Of a stretch of 64,000 nt of DNA, positions 24,145 to 35,932 are shown in pieces; position 1 is the first letter of the stretch; every line of letters begins with the position of its first letter. The stretch comes from Chiridota heheva. Taxonomy: Eukaryota > Echinodermata > Holothuroidea > Apodida > Chiridotidae. A model generated the notes under the pieces. It worked only from the letters and a program-made list of their open reading frames with translations, was not told where the DNA came from and ran no database searches. The stretch lies in NCBI GenBank assembly GCA_020152595.1, contig JAIGNY010004599.1:114229-178228 (forward strand), read 5' to 3'. The position numbers and the translations under genes are program-made.

Positions 24145-24520
24145 GGTTGTGTGGGACAGGGTGGAATTGTATGTAGTGGAGGGTGCAGTGGGATGTTGGT
24201 CAGGATGTGTTGGCATGTTAGACAGGCTGAATTGGCATGTAGAACAGGGTTGGTTGGCATATGGAACAGGGTGGGTTGGCATGTGGAACAGGGTGTGTTG
24301 GCATGTGGAACAGGGTGGGTTAGCATGTTGAAGAGGATGGGTTGACATGTGGAACAGGGCGGAATGACATTTGGTGGGATGTCATATGGATTTCAGTTGT
24401 GATGGTATGTGGGTCATGCAAGTGGTGGAATGACATACAGTATCTGGTTTTCAGGTGTGATGTATGGAGTATAGACATGGGATGACATTTGGGACAGGTT
24501 GGGATGGAATGTGGGACAGT
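24145..24520. repeat. 22-bp minisatellite
   Basis: The unit is about 22 bp, TTGGCATGTGGAACAGGGTG, regular at 24215-24345 and decaying to variants with GATGACATTTGGGACAG by 24520. The downstream flank (GCAGTGAGGGGATTTGTA at 24540) recurs at 31040 after a similar GGCATGTGGGACAGAGGGTG stretch. Confidence 0.9.
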
Positions 24521-24590
24521 CTGGAGTATGCATTATTAGCAGTGAGGGGATTTGTATTGTTTCCAATGTCTAGTTTGTCATATGGTAAGC

Positions 24591-25339
24591 AATATTGTTT
24601 CGCCTAATTTACTTTAATGTTATTGTACATTTTTCAGGCTGCTTGACTTTGCTTGACACACATATTTTCTTAAATGAGAAGTTGTATTACAATCCAGGAT
24701 GTACTTCTGGGAATGTGTAGGGGCTGGGGGAGGGTACAGGTTGGATAGGGGGTTAAATGGCATTTTTCATTCATTGACATTGGCAAGTCATGTCCTCTCC
24801 TTTCTTTGTTATTCAATTGATAGAACTAAAAGAGGTGTTGTAATTATAAAGACTGCTAGGTTTTACATGTTTTCTCAGTTACTGGGTGAGGTATTCTTAA
24901 GCTTTTTTTTGTCTTAAAATATTTTTTGGAAAATCCTAAAGATATTTTGAAGCTTGTAGTGCAAATGAAAATGTTAGTGTATCTTTCAAAGCTCAAGTAA
25001 TTTGAAATCATCTGCCCTTGCTACCCTATTTATGTATGTACTCTACTCTATAAGCCCATTCTCTATACTAGCTTTGAATAGTTAGGTATATATATTGACC
25101 CTTTTTGAAACATTATGTTCACATGAAGAAAATATGTTTTTAAAGATCAAAATCTATTGGCATTATGTATAAGACTTTGTACCTTCTTTTGCGCTTAGAA
25201 TATGGACTCAGTCAATGTAGTTTTGTATGGCTTATAGAGTAACCAGTATCAGTATAATTCAAGCAGTACCTTGGGAAAGGTATACTTTTTCATATTTCAC
25301 TGAAGTCATTAGAAGTGTCATGTTTCACATTGTGTAAAT
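24591..25339. other. Intron sequence, nothing recognised
   Basis: No gene or repeat family was seen. Confidence 0.5.
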
Positions 25340-25600
25340 ATAACAACAATATTTTTGGTGGTGATGTCATTATTTTGGTGGTGTTGCATATCATGCATGT
25401 ATGTCCTGCATATTAATGAGTGGGCATAGCTGAATATAATATTCTTTTTATGTCAAAATCTACACAACCATTTCTCCAATTTGTACATACATGATGTACA
25501 TACTGTAGTATGTAATGTCAACATTTTACATTTCCTTCTTGTGGACATGGCCTAATATGATTTTTCCCAAAACCGCATGTAAGCAAGATATCTCATGCGC
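25340..25600 (+). repeat. Dispersed GGGGCTTAAT-family fragment
   Basis: TTTTTGGTGGTGATGTCATT, GCATATTAATGAGTGGGC and AAGCAAGATATCTCATG mark a diverged fragment of the family at 36597-42235. Confidence 0.65.
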
Positions 25601-25997
25601 GTTAGTGTATTTTATTTTAACATTTTGATATTTGATAATCATATTGCGTATCGTAACCTCAAATTCTGTGGTTTTCTGGTCAAATATATTGTCTATATAA
25701 GAATAAGCATTGATCACGCAGCAGAACCTCAATTTACAGTTTTGTTCTGGTTAGTAACATGTGACAGAGCAAGGTTGTCAAAAACCTGCAACTTAAGTTT
25801 TAAGTTTTTTCTATTTTCTTTTGCAACAATTTTTCCCTTTCATTGAATTTCTGAGCTTTTGCATAGGAGAGGCAATAGATTCGTAGTAGAATTTGTTTTC
25901 AATATTAGTGCAGTGACATTATGCTATTGCAAATATCTCTGCTCATGATTCTCCAATTAAGTTTGAAATGATGAATTTTGCTGCTCTTTCTTTGCAG

Positions 25998-26108
25998 GCT
26001 AAAGGAAAGTTTGAAAATCTACATGCTGCTATTGCAGGAAGGGAGAATGCTGTGCTATCACCACCAGTAAAGAAAGCTCTAAAGTGTTACGTGGAAGGTG
26101 ATCAAAAG
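25998..26108 (+). CDS. TMEM245: TMEM245 exon E
   Basis: The 111-nt, 37-codon exon follows TTTCTTTGCAG and has the weaker donor GTCAGT. Phase is 0 at both ends. It encodes AKGKFENLHAAIAGRENAVL, then PPVKKALKCYVEGDQK. The match is to the vertebrate stretch around FLKERQEALAPWPI...LLKVDSK that follows VVDFL. The open frame continues about 20 codons past the donor, so a longer exon is possible on sequence alone. The next exon continues the family alignment with roughly 6-8 residues fewer than in vertebrates, so a small unseen exon cannot be excluded. Confidence 0.85.
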
Positions 26109-26894
26109 GTCAGTTTATCTCTTAGCTGCCATTTTGCTCAAGAAATCTTTCTGAAGGAAAAGAAAGACTAACCAACATGTCATACTTGCACTCTTGGCTG
26201 CTGGTAAATGAGATATAGAATTAGTGTTGTCATGATATGTTGATTATTGCGATATCTCTTTTCCCACGACATGAAATATGCCTCTTAACACATCGTGATA
26301 TTTGCTATTTCCAATGTATCAGTTTTAACCCTTACTCTACCACATGGCGATATTATCGCCGTTTTCAAACCAACTTTTTCTGAAAATAAAATTGGGACTT
26401 TACCAAAGTGTACAGGAGTAATCTTGGTATTATTTTGAAGTACTCAGATATTTCTTTCACATATTGTAACTTTTTCTATAGGGATCATACTACAGAATTT
26501 TGAGAAAAAGTTGCTTGAAAAAGGGTAAAACTCGAAAATTGTTAAAAAATTGTTAAAAAATGTTTTTTTTCCCTTTTTTTTTTTTTTTGGATCGCACTTT
26601 ATTTCAAACCATAATACAAAATATAACAAAAGTGACATATTTACAAAGTTCATTGGTTTGGGGGAGCACTCAGAAGACACGAATGTATCTGTAGGTGAGG
26701 TACCCCCTTACACAGTTACAAGAATTTTAACTCTCACAATAACTTCAAGATCACATTTTTGCTTCAAAATCAAATACGCAATTCCTAAGGGTCTAATTTT
26801 TATAATCTCTTCCTGCAATCTTATGTTCTGGAGAAGTTTCTTTAAAATTTAATGAATTTCTGCCATTTTTGACCCATTATTTTTAAAATTTTGT

Positions 26895-28280
26895 GCACCA
26901 AAACCATACATCGCACATGCTTCGTTGAAGCACCGTGCACCAAAACCATACATTGCACATGCTTCCTTGAAGCACTGTGCACCAAAACCATACATCGCAC
27001 ATGCTTCGTTGAAGCACCGTGCACCAAAACCATACATTGCACATGCTTCCTTGAAGCACTGTGCACCAAAACCATACATCGCACATGCTTCCTTGAAGCA
27101 CTGTGCACCAAAACCATACATCGCACATGCTTCGTTGAAGCACCGTGCACCAAAACCATACATCGCACATGCTTCCTTGAAGCACTGTGCACCAAAACCA
27201 TACATTGCACATGCTTCGTTGAAGCACCGTGCACCAAAACCATACATCGCACATGCTTTGTTGAGCCACCGTGCACCAAAACCATACATCGCACATGCTT
27301 CGTTGAACCACCGTGCACCAAAACCATACATTGCACATGCTTCCTTGAAGCACTGTGCACCAAAACCATACATCGCACATGCCTCGTTGAACCACCGTGC
27401 ACCAAAACCATACATTGCATATGCTTCGTTGAACCACCGTGCACCAAAACCATGCATCGCACATGCCTCGTTAAACCACCGTGCACCAAAACCATACATC
27501 GCACATGCCTCGTTGAACCACCGTGCACCAAAACCATACATCGCACATGCTTCGTTGAACCACCGTGCACCAAAGCCATACATCGCACATGCTACATAGA
27601 ACCACTGTGCACCAAAACCATACATCGCACATGCTTCGTAGAACCATTGTGCACCAAAACCATACATTGCACATGCTTCCTTGAAGCACTGTGCACCAAA
27701 ACCATACATCGCACATGCTACGTTGAACCACTGTGCACCAAAACCATACATCGCACATGCTTCGTAGAACCACTGTGCACCAAAACCATACATTGCACAT
27801 GCTTCCTTGAAGCACTGTGCACCAAAACCATACATCGCACATGCTACGTTGAACCACTGTGCACCAAAACCATACATCGCACATGCTTCGTTGAACCACC
27901 GTGCACCAAAACCATACATCGCACATGCTACATAGAACCACCGTGCACCAAAACCATACATCGCACATGCTTCGTAGAACCACTGTGCACCAAAACCATA
28001 CATCGCACATGCCTCGTTGAACCACCGTGCACCAAAACCATACATCGCACATGCCTCGTTGAAGCACCGTGCACCAAAACCATACATCGCACATGCTTTG
28101 TTGAGCCACCGTGCACCAAAACCATACATTGCACATGCTTCGTTGAACCACCGTGCACCAAAACCATACATTGCATATGCTTCGTTGAACCACCGTGCAC
28201 CAAAACCATACATCGCACATGCTACGTAGAACCACTGTGCACCAAAACCATACATCGCACATGCTACGTTGAACCACTGT
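26895..28280. repeat. 42-bp minisatellite, open in most frames
   Basis: The unit is exactly 42 bp: CACCAAAACCATACATCGCA, CATGCTTCGTTGAAGCACCG, TG. There are 33 copies with variants (CTTCCTTGAAGCACT, CTACGTAGAACCACT). Being 14 codons long and stop-poor, it yields ORFs of 488 codons (+) and 492 codons (-) and several others. None has a known domain or a gene context. The unit is single-copy in sister elements at 35455-35494 and 38494-38530. Confidence 0.97.
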
Positions 28281-28396
28281 CGAAAGTGTTTGCAATTTTC
28301 TTTCATTTGATATATAAATACAGGCATACCCTCCTCTATTTGGAACCTTTCTTATAATAATTCAATTTCACCACACCATTTTCATTGATTATCTGG

Positions 28397-28455
28397 TGTA
28401 GTGTTGCCGCGGCCAGCACGTGAGAGCACCAGGTTTGAGTCTCACCATGCACAAC
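28397..28455 (+). other. tRNA-like module within piggyBac-like element
   Basis: GCACCAGGTTTGAGTCTCAC resembles a T-arm/B box, preceded by a degenerate D-arm. The corresponding modules in sister copies are at 35270-35341 and 38310-38383 on the minus strand, where GGGTTCGAGTCCCGCC and GTAGCGCAGAGG (A-box-like) are clearer. Confidence 0.5.
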
Positions 28456-28863
28456 TACTTTGTTATAATTTTTCTGCTGCACTGGGCAGGGGTTATTTGA
28501 CTAAAATTATTTTTGGTGTTTTTTTTTCATCTTTCCTTTCATTATCAAAATTCTAGATTAGCATCATTGGAAAGGAAATTTTATGAAGAATCTAAATATG
28601 TAACACAAATCTCTGTTTTCAATATTGATAAGAAGTTATACTTGTGCAAAGATTGGCCATTTGTTAACCAAATTAAGCCAAAAATTGCTAAATTTGCATA
28701 TTTTTGTCCAGTATTTCCTAATTTGGCTTTCATTACTCAAAAGTTAGATATCATAGTCTCAATTCCAAGCAAACTTGTAATGAAGAAAGGTTGTCAAAAA
28801 TGCATATTAAAAAAAAGATCCGGAGATTGGGCTTGCATTTTTGAAAGCCCTGGTAAGGGTTAA

Positions 28864-30044
28864 AAGTATATGGCTTCCTTTAAAAATTGGTTGATTTTGA
28901 TTTAAATTAACGGGAAAGGGAAATAAATTACAACAACAGGAAAGTGAAGTAACTTACAATATGTCTAGGAGTGTTTTCTTTCTTATATTTAATATCAAAT
29001 CCCCCCCCCCCCCCCTAAAAAAACAAAACATTTATAGTACTAATTAGGTATTACTGCGCCAGCCCAAATGAGAATCCTCAGAGAAAAGGCTAATAAAATT
29101 ATTCTCACAAGGTTTCATTTCATGGGACAGGAAGCTGAGAAGTTGCCAATTTTAGTAATGGTAGAGAATAGAGAGGGCTTTGACTATTCATATCCAAACT
29201 TGACGAGATCTGCTTCAGAAAAAGTTTCATGGGGAAATATTTTACCATGGACCCATACCAAAATTTGAGTGATTTGGTGAGGGTGTACAACACCTTTTCA
29301 CTTTGGCCTAAAAAAAATGCCCCAAGCCTCTGGTGACTTCCTATGGAGACTATATATCCGAATTGAAGAGATATAAGATAGTCCTTTTGGAAAACATCAC
29401 GAAGCATCCCAACTCGTTCACATTCTGGTACAAAAGGACCCTGAACTTTATTCTTTCATCATAGGTTTCAATAGGGCAAATAATAAGTTCCATGCTACCT
29501 ATAGCGAGACTGGGTATATGCATAGTACATGCACTTTTAAGAAGGAAAGTGTGTCAATTTCAAAATATTTGGTAGAAATTTTATCAAATAAGCACAAAAA
29601 ATGATGTTTCTGGCCCAGATGACCCACATTAAGGTGGAAATTGGCCATTTTAATGGTCCACTTGATCAATTCTGCAAATGTTGGCAGGTATAGCGATATA
29701 CCAATATATTGCAATATTTTTCTCCACGATAATCGTAATACAGCCATTCATACATCCATTGTTCAGTTGAAAGCATTGTATTTTTGCCTACTATTTTTGT
29801 GTCTTGCTTGAAAGGAAATTTATGCATGTGAGACTCATCTCAAAAGAACTTAAAACAAGAACTAATAGCGGCAAGTTACTTTATTGAGTTTTCTGTTAAT
29901 ATATATCCTACTCTTGCAAAGAAGATACAGTGTCATATGTCATTAAACAATTATTCAGAACAAAATAAGTGTAATACAAATTCAACATCTTTCACATTAG
30001 CTGAGACTCTCCTTCAAATTCTGTTCCAACAAGTCCAAACTACA
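28864..30044. other. Intron sequence, nothing firm
   Basis: The segment contains a C homopolymer (about 29001-29014). There are otherwise no recognisable ends or domains. Confidence 0.5.
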
Positions 30045-30195
30045 AAACTAAATACTGTTAATAATATAACCAACTAATAATATAACCAATCAATAATATA
30101 ACTAATTAATGAATTGTATTACCAATTAATGATATAACCAATTAATAATATAACCAATTAATAATATACCCAATTAATAATATAACCAATTATCC
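30045..30195. repeat. A/T-rich 19-bp tandem repeat
   Basis: TAATATAACCAATTAATAA units, about seven to eight copies with small changes. Confidence 0.85.
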
Positions 30196-30949
30196 TCCCT
30201 GAAATAAACCTTCCACTTAGTGATGAGCAGTTCATCCAGGGTTTACTTGTAATGAAAAACCTAATTTGATCGAAAGGGCCATTGTTTTCTGTATCCTGCA
30301 AACAAGCACAGTGTAGGCTTGCGGTGGCTATTTGAGTAGCATGTGTCTGGAAACAGCAAACAGAACCTGAGCGTAATTGCTCTTGGTTTCAAAATAAAGA
30401 AAAATATAGGGAAATGTCTGGCGGATCTCTTTTTTTTTTTTGGACATCGGGTCTGAGTGTATATTTTGTGAAGGAAAAGACCAGCTAATGCTCCAATTGA
30501 TGAGCCCCAATTAAGAACTGTCCCAATTAAACCAAACAAATCTGGCAGTTCAGATAATCTGTTCAACCATTATCTCATACTACCACTCACTACTTATGTC
30601 TTTCCAAGTAGAGTTGAAATCCCCGAAGTTATTCCCGTTTTTAACAGGAAACCTGATGTATATGAGAATGTTTGTCAAAAATTATTAAAAGGTTGGTATT
30701 TAATCAATAAATTGTATCAATGTTTGTTTCATCAAACATTGATGCAATCTTACGTCAGTAAATCAGTTACTCAAGTTACAGTAAATAGTACACGTACACA
30801 TTTTCAATAACAAAACACTTATATTTTCTAATTAAAATGATCTTAGGGAAGGAAAATATTAACATTTGGTGATTTTCACGTTTAAATATATAAACTTAGT
30901 ATATTTATAAACATTAGTAGCTGGTTAAAACCGGGAAACTTTAGTTGGG
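30196..30949. other. Intron sequence, nothing recognised
   Basis: No array or coding pattern was seen. Confidence 0.5.
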
Positions 30950-31090
30950 CAAAGGATGGGATGGCATGTGGGACAGAGGGTGGGGTGACATGTGGGAAGA
31001 GGGTGGGATTGCATGTGGGACAGAGGGTGGATGGTGTGTTATTAACAGTGAGGGGATTTGTAACATTTGCGATATCTGGTTTTTAAATCA
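30950..31090. repeat. Short copy of the 24145-24590 segment
   Basis: GATGGCATGTGGGACAGAGG repeats three times, then AACAGTGAGGGGATTTGTAA follows. The same order is seen at 24480-24570. This points to a duplicated segment. Confidence 0.7.
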
Positions 31091-31468
31091 ATCTACTTGG
31101 CTGTAAAAACAATCGGATTTAACCTGCAATGTAATTGTGCCCTGTCGCGGGAGAATCATTAGTTCTCATCAGGAACTGGGGTAACCTCTTATCGGATTTC
31201 CATTAATTCATTCTCTGCAATTTGTTATTGATAGCAGTCAGCAGCTGCCATTGTTAATTATTTAACCTTTCTTTCATTGTGAATTAAGTGATATGAACTT
31301 TTTCGAGTACATGTGTTGTCAAAAGTAGCATAATCAATTCAGGTATATCTATTCTAACTTGCAGTGGATGCATAACTAGGCATTTATTATGCTGTTCTCG
31401 TCTCCCAGAAGATTTCCCGTTGTATCTTAGAAAGCATTACATTAAATGAAGAAATCAGCATTTAACTA

Positions 31469-32690
31469 TTGTCTTGACAGATCACAAAGTACAAACACGT
31501 AACCCAGTACATATCAGTGTCGTAGGTCATCTTGAGGTCTCGGTCTGGTAACTATATTGTCTTGACAGATCATAAAGTACAAACATGTAACCCAGTACAT
31601 ATCAGTGTCGTAGGTCATCTTGAGGTCTCGGTCTGGTAACTATTGTCTTGACAGATCATAAAGTACAAACACGTAACCCAGTACATATCAGTGTTGTAGG
31701 TCATCTTGAGGTCTCAGTCTGGTAACTATTGTCTTGACAGATCACAAAGTACAAACACGTAACCCAGTACATATCAGTGTCGTAGGTCATCTTGAGGTCT
31801 CGGTCTGGTAACTATATTGTCTTGACAGATCATAAAGTACAAACATGTAACCCAGTACATATCAGTGTCGTAGGTCATCTTGAGGTCTCGGTCTGGTAAC
31901 TATTGTCTTGACAGATCATAAAGTACAAACACGTAACCCAGTACATATCAGTGTTGTAGGTCATCTTGAGGTCTCAGTCTGGTAACTATTGTCTTGACAG
32001 ATCACAAAGTACAAACACGTAACCCAGTACATATCAGTGTTGTAGGTCATCTTGAGGTCTCAGTCTGGTAACTATTGTCTTGACAGATCATAAAGTACAA
32101 ACACGTAACCCAGTACATATCAGTGTTGTAGGTCATCTTGTGGTCTCAGTCTGGTTACTATTGTCTTGACAGATCATAAAGTACAAACACGTAACCCAGT
32201 ACATATCAGTGTTGTAGGTCATCTTGAGGTCTCAGTCTGGTAACTATTGTCTTGACAGATCACAAAGTACAAACACGTAACCCAGTACATATCAGTGTCG
32301 TAGGTCATCTTGAGGTCTCGGTCTGGTAACTATTGTCTTGACAGATCACAAAGTACAAACACGTAACCCAGTACATATCAGTGTCAGTGAGGTCATCTTG
32401 AGGTCTCGGTCTGGTAACTATTGTCTTGACAGATCATAAAGTACAAACACGTAACCCAGTACATATCAGTGTTGTAGGTCATCTTGAGGTCTCGGTCTGG
32501 TAACTATTGTCTTGACAGATCATAAAGTACAAACACGTAACCCAGTACATATCAGTGTTGTAGGTCATCTTGAGGTCTCGGTCTGGTAACTATTGTCTTG
32601 ACAGATTCTTGCCAGATCATAAAGTACAAACATGTAACCCAGTACATATCAGTGTTGTAGGTTATCTGGAGGTCTCGGTCTGGAGGATGA
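31469..32690. repeat. 86-bp minisatellite with a three-unit higher-order repeat
   Basis: The unit is about 86 bp: ATTGTCTTGACAGATCATAA, AGTACAAACACGTAACCCAG, TACATATCAGTGTTGTAGGT, CATCTTGAGGTCTCGGTCTG. There are about 14 copies. Units 1-3 (31469-31730) recur almost unchanged as units 4-6, including the CTATATTG variant, so a trimer was duplicated recently. Confidence 0.96.
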
Positions 32691-33469
32691 GAAGGTCTGT
32701 AGATCTCACAAATTAAATGCAAAGTTGGTTAATTCTAAAATAACCATGTACCAACTCTCTTTTCTTAAGCATGGGCATAGATTTAAAAATAACAAATTAA
32801 GAAATGATTTTAAATTATGTTTTTATCTGATGATTTAAAATTAACATTGCCATATTGTCCAAATATATACTTTTTGTTGACCCTAGGTGACTATTATGTT
32901 TGTGTTATAAAACTTATTCATGTTAACTTAAAACAATATTCTCAAACTCCATTATGCTTTTGTTTAAAAGAAAAGTGTTCACAGGATTGGAAATAAATGT
33001 TTTCTTTATATTAAATCATTTGGACTTCTTGGTCTCGGATAATGTGGGTCTTGGTCTCGGATAATGTGGGTCTCGGATAATGTGGGTCTCGTTCTTAGGA
33101 GGGGTGGTCTTTGTCTGTAGAGGGCAAAAGTCTCTGTCTTGGAAGGTGTGGTCTGATGCTCGTGTCTCGTCTACAACACTGGTGCATATCCCTTACACAG
33201 GGATGAGCTTTTTCAGTGAATTCACTTAATTTTAGTGATTTGTTTTCACTTCCATGATTTCTTATTTGCCATTTCCATTGTTTGCTTTTTTAAAACTCAT
33301 GTTTTTGCAAGATGGAAAACCAGTACTACAAAGAGTGTGTGATTACATATGGAAGGTTTGGCCTTAATTGTAGCCTATACATAACCGTGATCGAAGTCAG
33401 TATATCCAAGGATGTGTCATGTTCAGTGAGTTTCATTGTTAGCAAGGCTCATCCTTGTTATAACCAGTA
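32691..33469. other. Intron sequence with a minor GGATAATGTGGGTCTCG repeat
   Basis: Positions 33030-33095 carry three copies of TCGGATAATGTGGGTC. Nothing else was recognised. Confidence 0.55.
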
Positions 33470-34040
33470 CATAAATCCTTTACATACTCTAACCCAGTAC
33501 ATATATCCTTTACACACTTGTAACCCAGTACATAAATCCTTTACACACTTGTAACCCAGTACATATCATTTACACACTTGTAACCCAGTACATATGTCCT
33601 TTACACACTTGTAACCAGTACATATAACCTTTACACACTTGTAACCCAGTACATATATCCTTTACACACTTGTAACCTAGTACATATATCATTTACACAC
33701 TTGTAACCCAGTACATATATCCTTTACATACCTGCAACCCAGTACATATATCCATTACACACTTGTAGCCTAGTACATATATCCTTTACACACTTGTAAC
33801 ATAGTACATATATCCTTTACACACTTGTCCCCCAGTACATACATCGTTTACACACTTGTAACCCAGTACATATATCCTTCACACACTTGTTACTTAGTAC
33901 ATATATCCTTTACACACTTGTAACCCAATACATATATCCTTCACACACTTGTGACCCAGTACATATATGCTTTACACACTTTAACCCAGTATATATATCC
34001 TTTACATACCTGTAACCTAGTACATCTATCCTGTACATAT
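33470..34040. repeat. 31-bp minisatellite
   Basis: The unit is about 31 bp, ACACTTGTAACCCAGTACAT then ATATCCTTTAC, about 18 copies. It shares GTAACCCAGTACATAT with the 86-bp array 0.8 kb upstream. It ends about 265 bp before exon F. Confidence 0.95.
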
Positions 34041-34305
34041 TTTGGGTGAATATCTTTCACCAAACAATCAGTCAACTTGCCTAAGCTTCATACACTGCTT
34101 GCTGTTGATCTTTCCTTATTTTTATGGGATCATGAAGCAACTTCATTTCCAAATTTTATGTGTGACTCAATTTGTGATATTTGGAATAACAAGGGACTGT
34201 AAATATTCCCTGCTTTTGGGTATCAAATGTGTTATAAGTCAAGTTGCATTAGAAGTACTGTAGTACCAGATGTTTCTTGTAATCATGCTTTCTTTTTCAT
34301 TTTAG

Positions 34306-34410
34306 GTTGTTGAGATTTTGAAGTCCTCTGTGGATACAGTTTCCAGCATTATCATTATTTTGTCCATGTTTGCAGTAGTTGTTACTGGATCCATATTTCT
34401 TGTCATTCAG
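34306..34410 (+). CDS. TMEM245: TMEM245 exon F (membrane helix)
   Basis: The 105-nt, 35-codon exon follows TTTCTTTTTCATTTTAG and precedes GTAAAC, with phase 0 at both ends. It encodes VVEILKSSVDTVSS, then the helix IIIILSMFAVVVTGSIFLVIQ. This corresponds to the vertebrate [20 protein letters not shown] segment, the last membrane helix before the extramembrane HQESVHM region. The exon is below the usual ORF length cut-off and was found by splice sites and family order. Confidence 0.9.
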
Positions 34411-34627
34411 GTAAACATTTCAATTTAGAACACAATAAATACTTTACATGCTGATGTTGGGAAGCTAACATGAATATTTTTCTACCATTGGCCAGTTTGC
34501 TCAAATATTTTCCATCGAATAAGCACTCATCCATATTAATCAAGCAAAGGTCCTAATCCTGGCAAAGGTACCCATCCATAGTAACAACCCAACAATGATA
34601 TGCAGGACCAGTCGAGTAAAAGGTACA

Positions 34628-34686
34628 TACCAATTGGTAGAGAGTCCAATTGGTAGAGAGTCCAATTGGTAGAGAGTCCAATTGGT
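34628..34686. repeat. 16-bp short tandem repeat
   Basis: CCAATTGGTAGAGAGT repeats three to four times. CCAATTGG is itself palindromic. Confidence 0.9.
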
Positions 34687-34751
34687 GGAAGGGAAACTTC
34701 TTAATGTCATCCAGGGACTAAGAGGTGTCCTGAACCACACCAACCTAATAA

Positions 34752-34853
34752 TTGATAACGCTATGATTGCATGCATCAACAGCTATTTGATAACACTATG
34801 ATTGCATGCATCAACAGCTATTTGATAACACTATGATTGCATGCATCAACAGC
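34752..34853. repeat. 35-bp repeat, three copies
   Basis: AACACTATGATTGCATGCAT then CAACAGCTATTTGAT, three copies, ending at the left end of the piggyBac-like element. Confidence 0.9.
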
Positions 34854-34859
34854 TCTTTA

Positions 34860-35928
34860 CCCTTACTCTACCAGGGCTTTGAAAAAAGTGAAACCCAATT
34901 TTCATAACTTTTTTTTCATATGCATTTTTGACAACTTTCCTTTTATTTTCTTTCGTTACAAGTTTCTTTGGAATAGATGCTAAGATATTTATCTTTTGAG
35001 TAATTAAAACCACTTTAGGAAATATTGGACAAAATTATGCAAATTAAGCAATTTTTGGCTAAATTTGGTCAACAAATGGTCAATCTTTGCAGAAGTATAA
35101 CTTCTTGTCAGTATTGAAAACAGATTTGTCTTGCATATTTAGATTCTTTTTGAAATTTCCTTTCCAATAATACTTATCTATAATTTTTAGAAAGAAAGGA
35201 AAGATTAAAACACATCAAAAATAATAAAAGTCAAACGTCCCCTGAAAGCTGCAGCAGAAAAATAATTACGCAGTGGTCACGGTGAGACTCGAACCTGGAG
35301 CACTCGCATGCTAACCGCGTACACTCCCTCTGCACCAAGTAGTCATTCAAATTGGAGAGGTGTAATATATTTCTTATAGGACAGGTTCTAAATAGAGGGG
35401 GGTATGCCTTTATTTATATATCAAATGAAAGGAAATTTCAAGCGCTTTCGAACTGCGATTCAACGAAGCATGTGTGATGTACGGTGTGGGTACACGATTT
35501 TTTGAGAAAAAAACGGGTCAAAAATGGCAGAAATTCATGAAATTTTGAAGAAATTTCTCCAGAACAAAAGAATGCATGTAGGGATTATAAAAATTATACC
35601 AGAAACCAATATTATCTTGTCTTAGGACTTGGGTGTTTGATTTTAAAGCAAAAATGTGATCTTGAAGTTATTGTGGGATTTAAAAGAGAATTTTTTTTTT
35701 TGTGTAAATTGTTTAGCAGTTTTTGAGTTTTACCCTTTTTTGCTGTACTTTTTCTAAAAATTATGTAATATGACCTCCTATGAAAAAATTTCAATTTGTG
35801 AAAGGAATATACGAGTACTTTAAAATGATACCAAGATTACTCCTATAGGACTGTGGTAAAGTCCAATTTTATTTTTAGAAAAAGGTGGTTTGAAAACAGC
35901 AATAGTATCGCCTTGGGTAGAGTAAGGG
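34860..35928 (+). mobile_element. piggyBac-like non-autonomous element, intact ends
   Basis: The 1,069-bp copy has the inverted ends CCCTTACTCTACCAGGGC and TTGGGTAGAGTAAGGG. TTAA follows on the right (35929-35932) and TTTA, probably a mutated TTAA, precedes on the left. It contains one copy of the segment expanded at 26895-28280 (35455-35494) and a tRNA-like module on the minus strand (35270-35341). No transposase was seen. Confidence 0.8.
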
Positions 35929-35932
35929 TTAA

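Larger units (their letters stand above)
26329..28859 (-). mobile_element. piggyBac-like non-autonomous element carrying an internal array
   Basis: Ends CCCTTACTCTACCA (left) and TGGTAAGGG (right) are inverted repeats starting with CCC. TTAA flanks them on both sides (26325-26328 and 28860-28863), the hallmark target duplication of piggyBac-type elements. The copy is the reverse complement of 34860-35928. Outside the 42-bp array the two are colinear: GGACTTTACCAAAGTGTACA at one end and TGAAAGCCCTGGTAAGGG at the other. No transposase was recognised. Confidence 0.82.

Noticed and set aside
26849..28357. ORFs of 488 (+) and 492 (-) codons with 14-residue repeats, superficially like a repetitive secreted or silk-like protein
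   Set aside because: The unit is 42 bp, so every frame repeats in register, and several frames on both strands are open at once. The array sits inside a transposable element.
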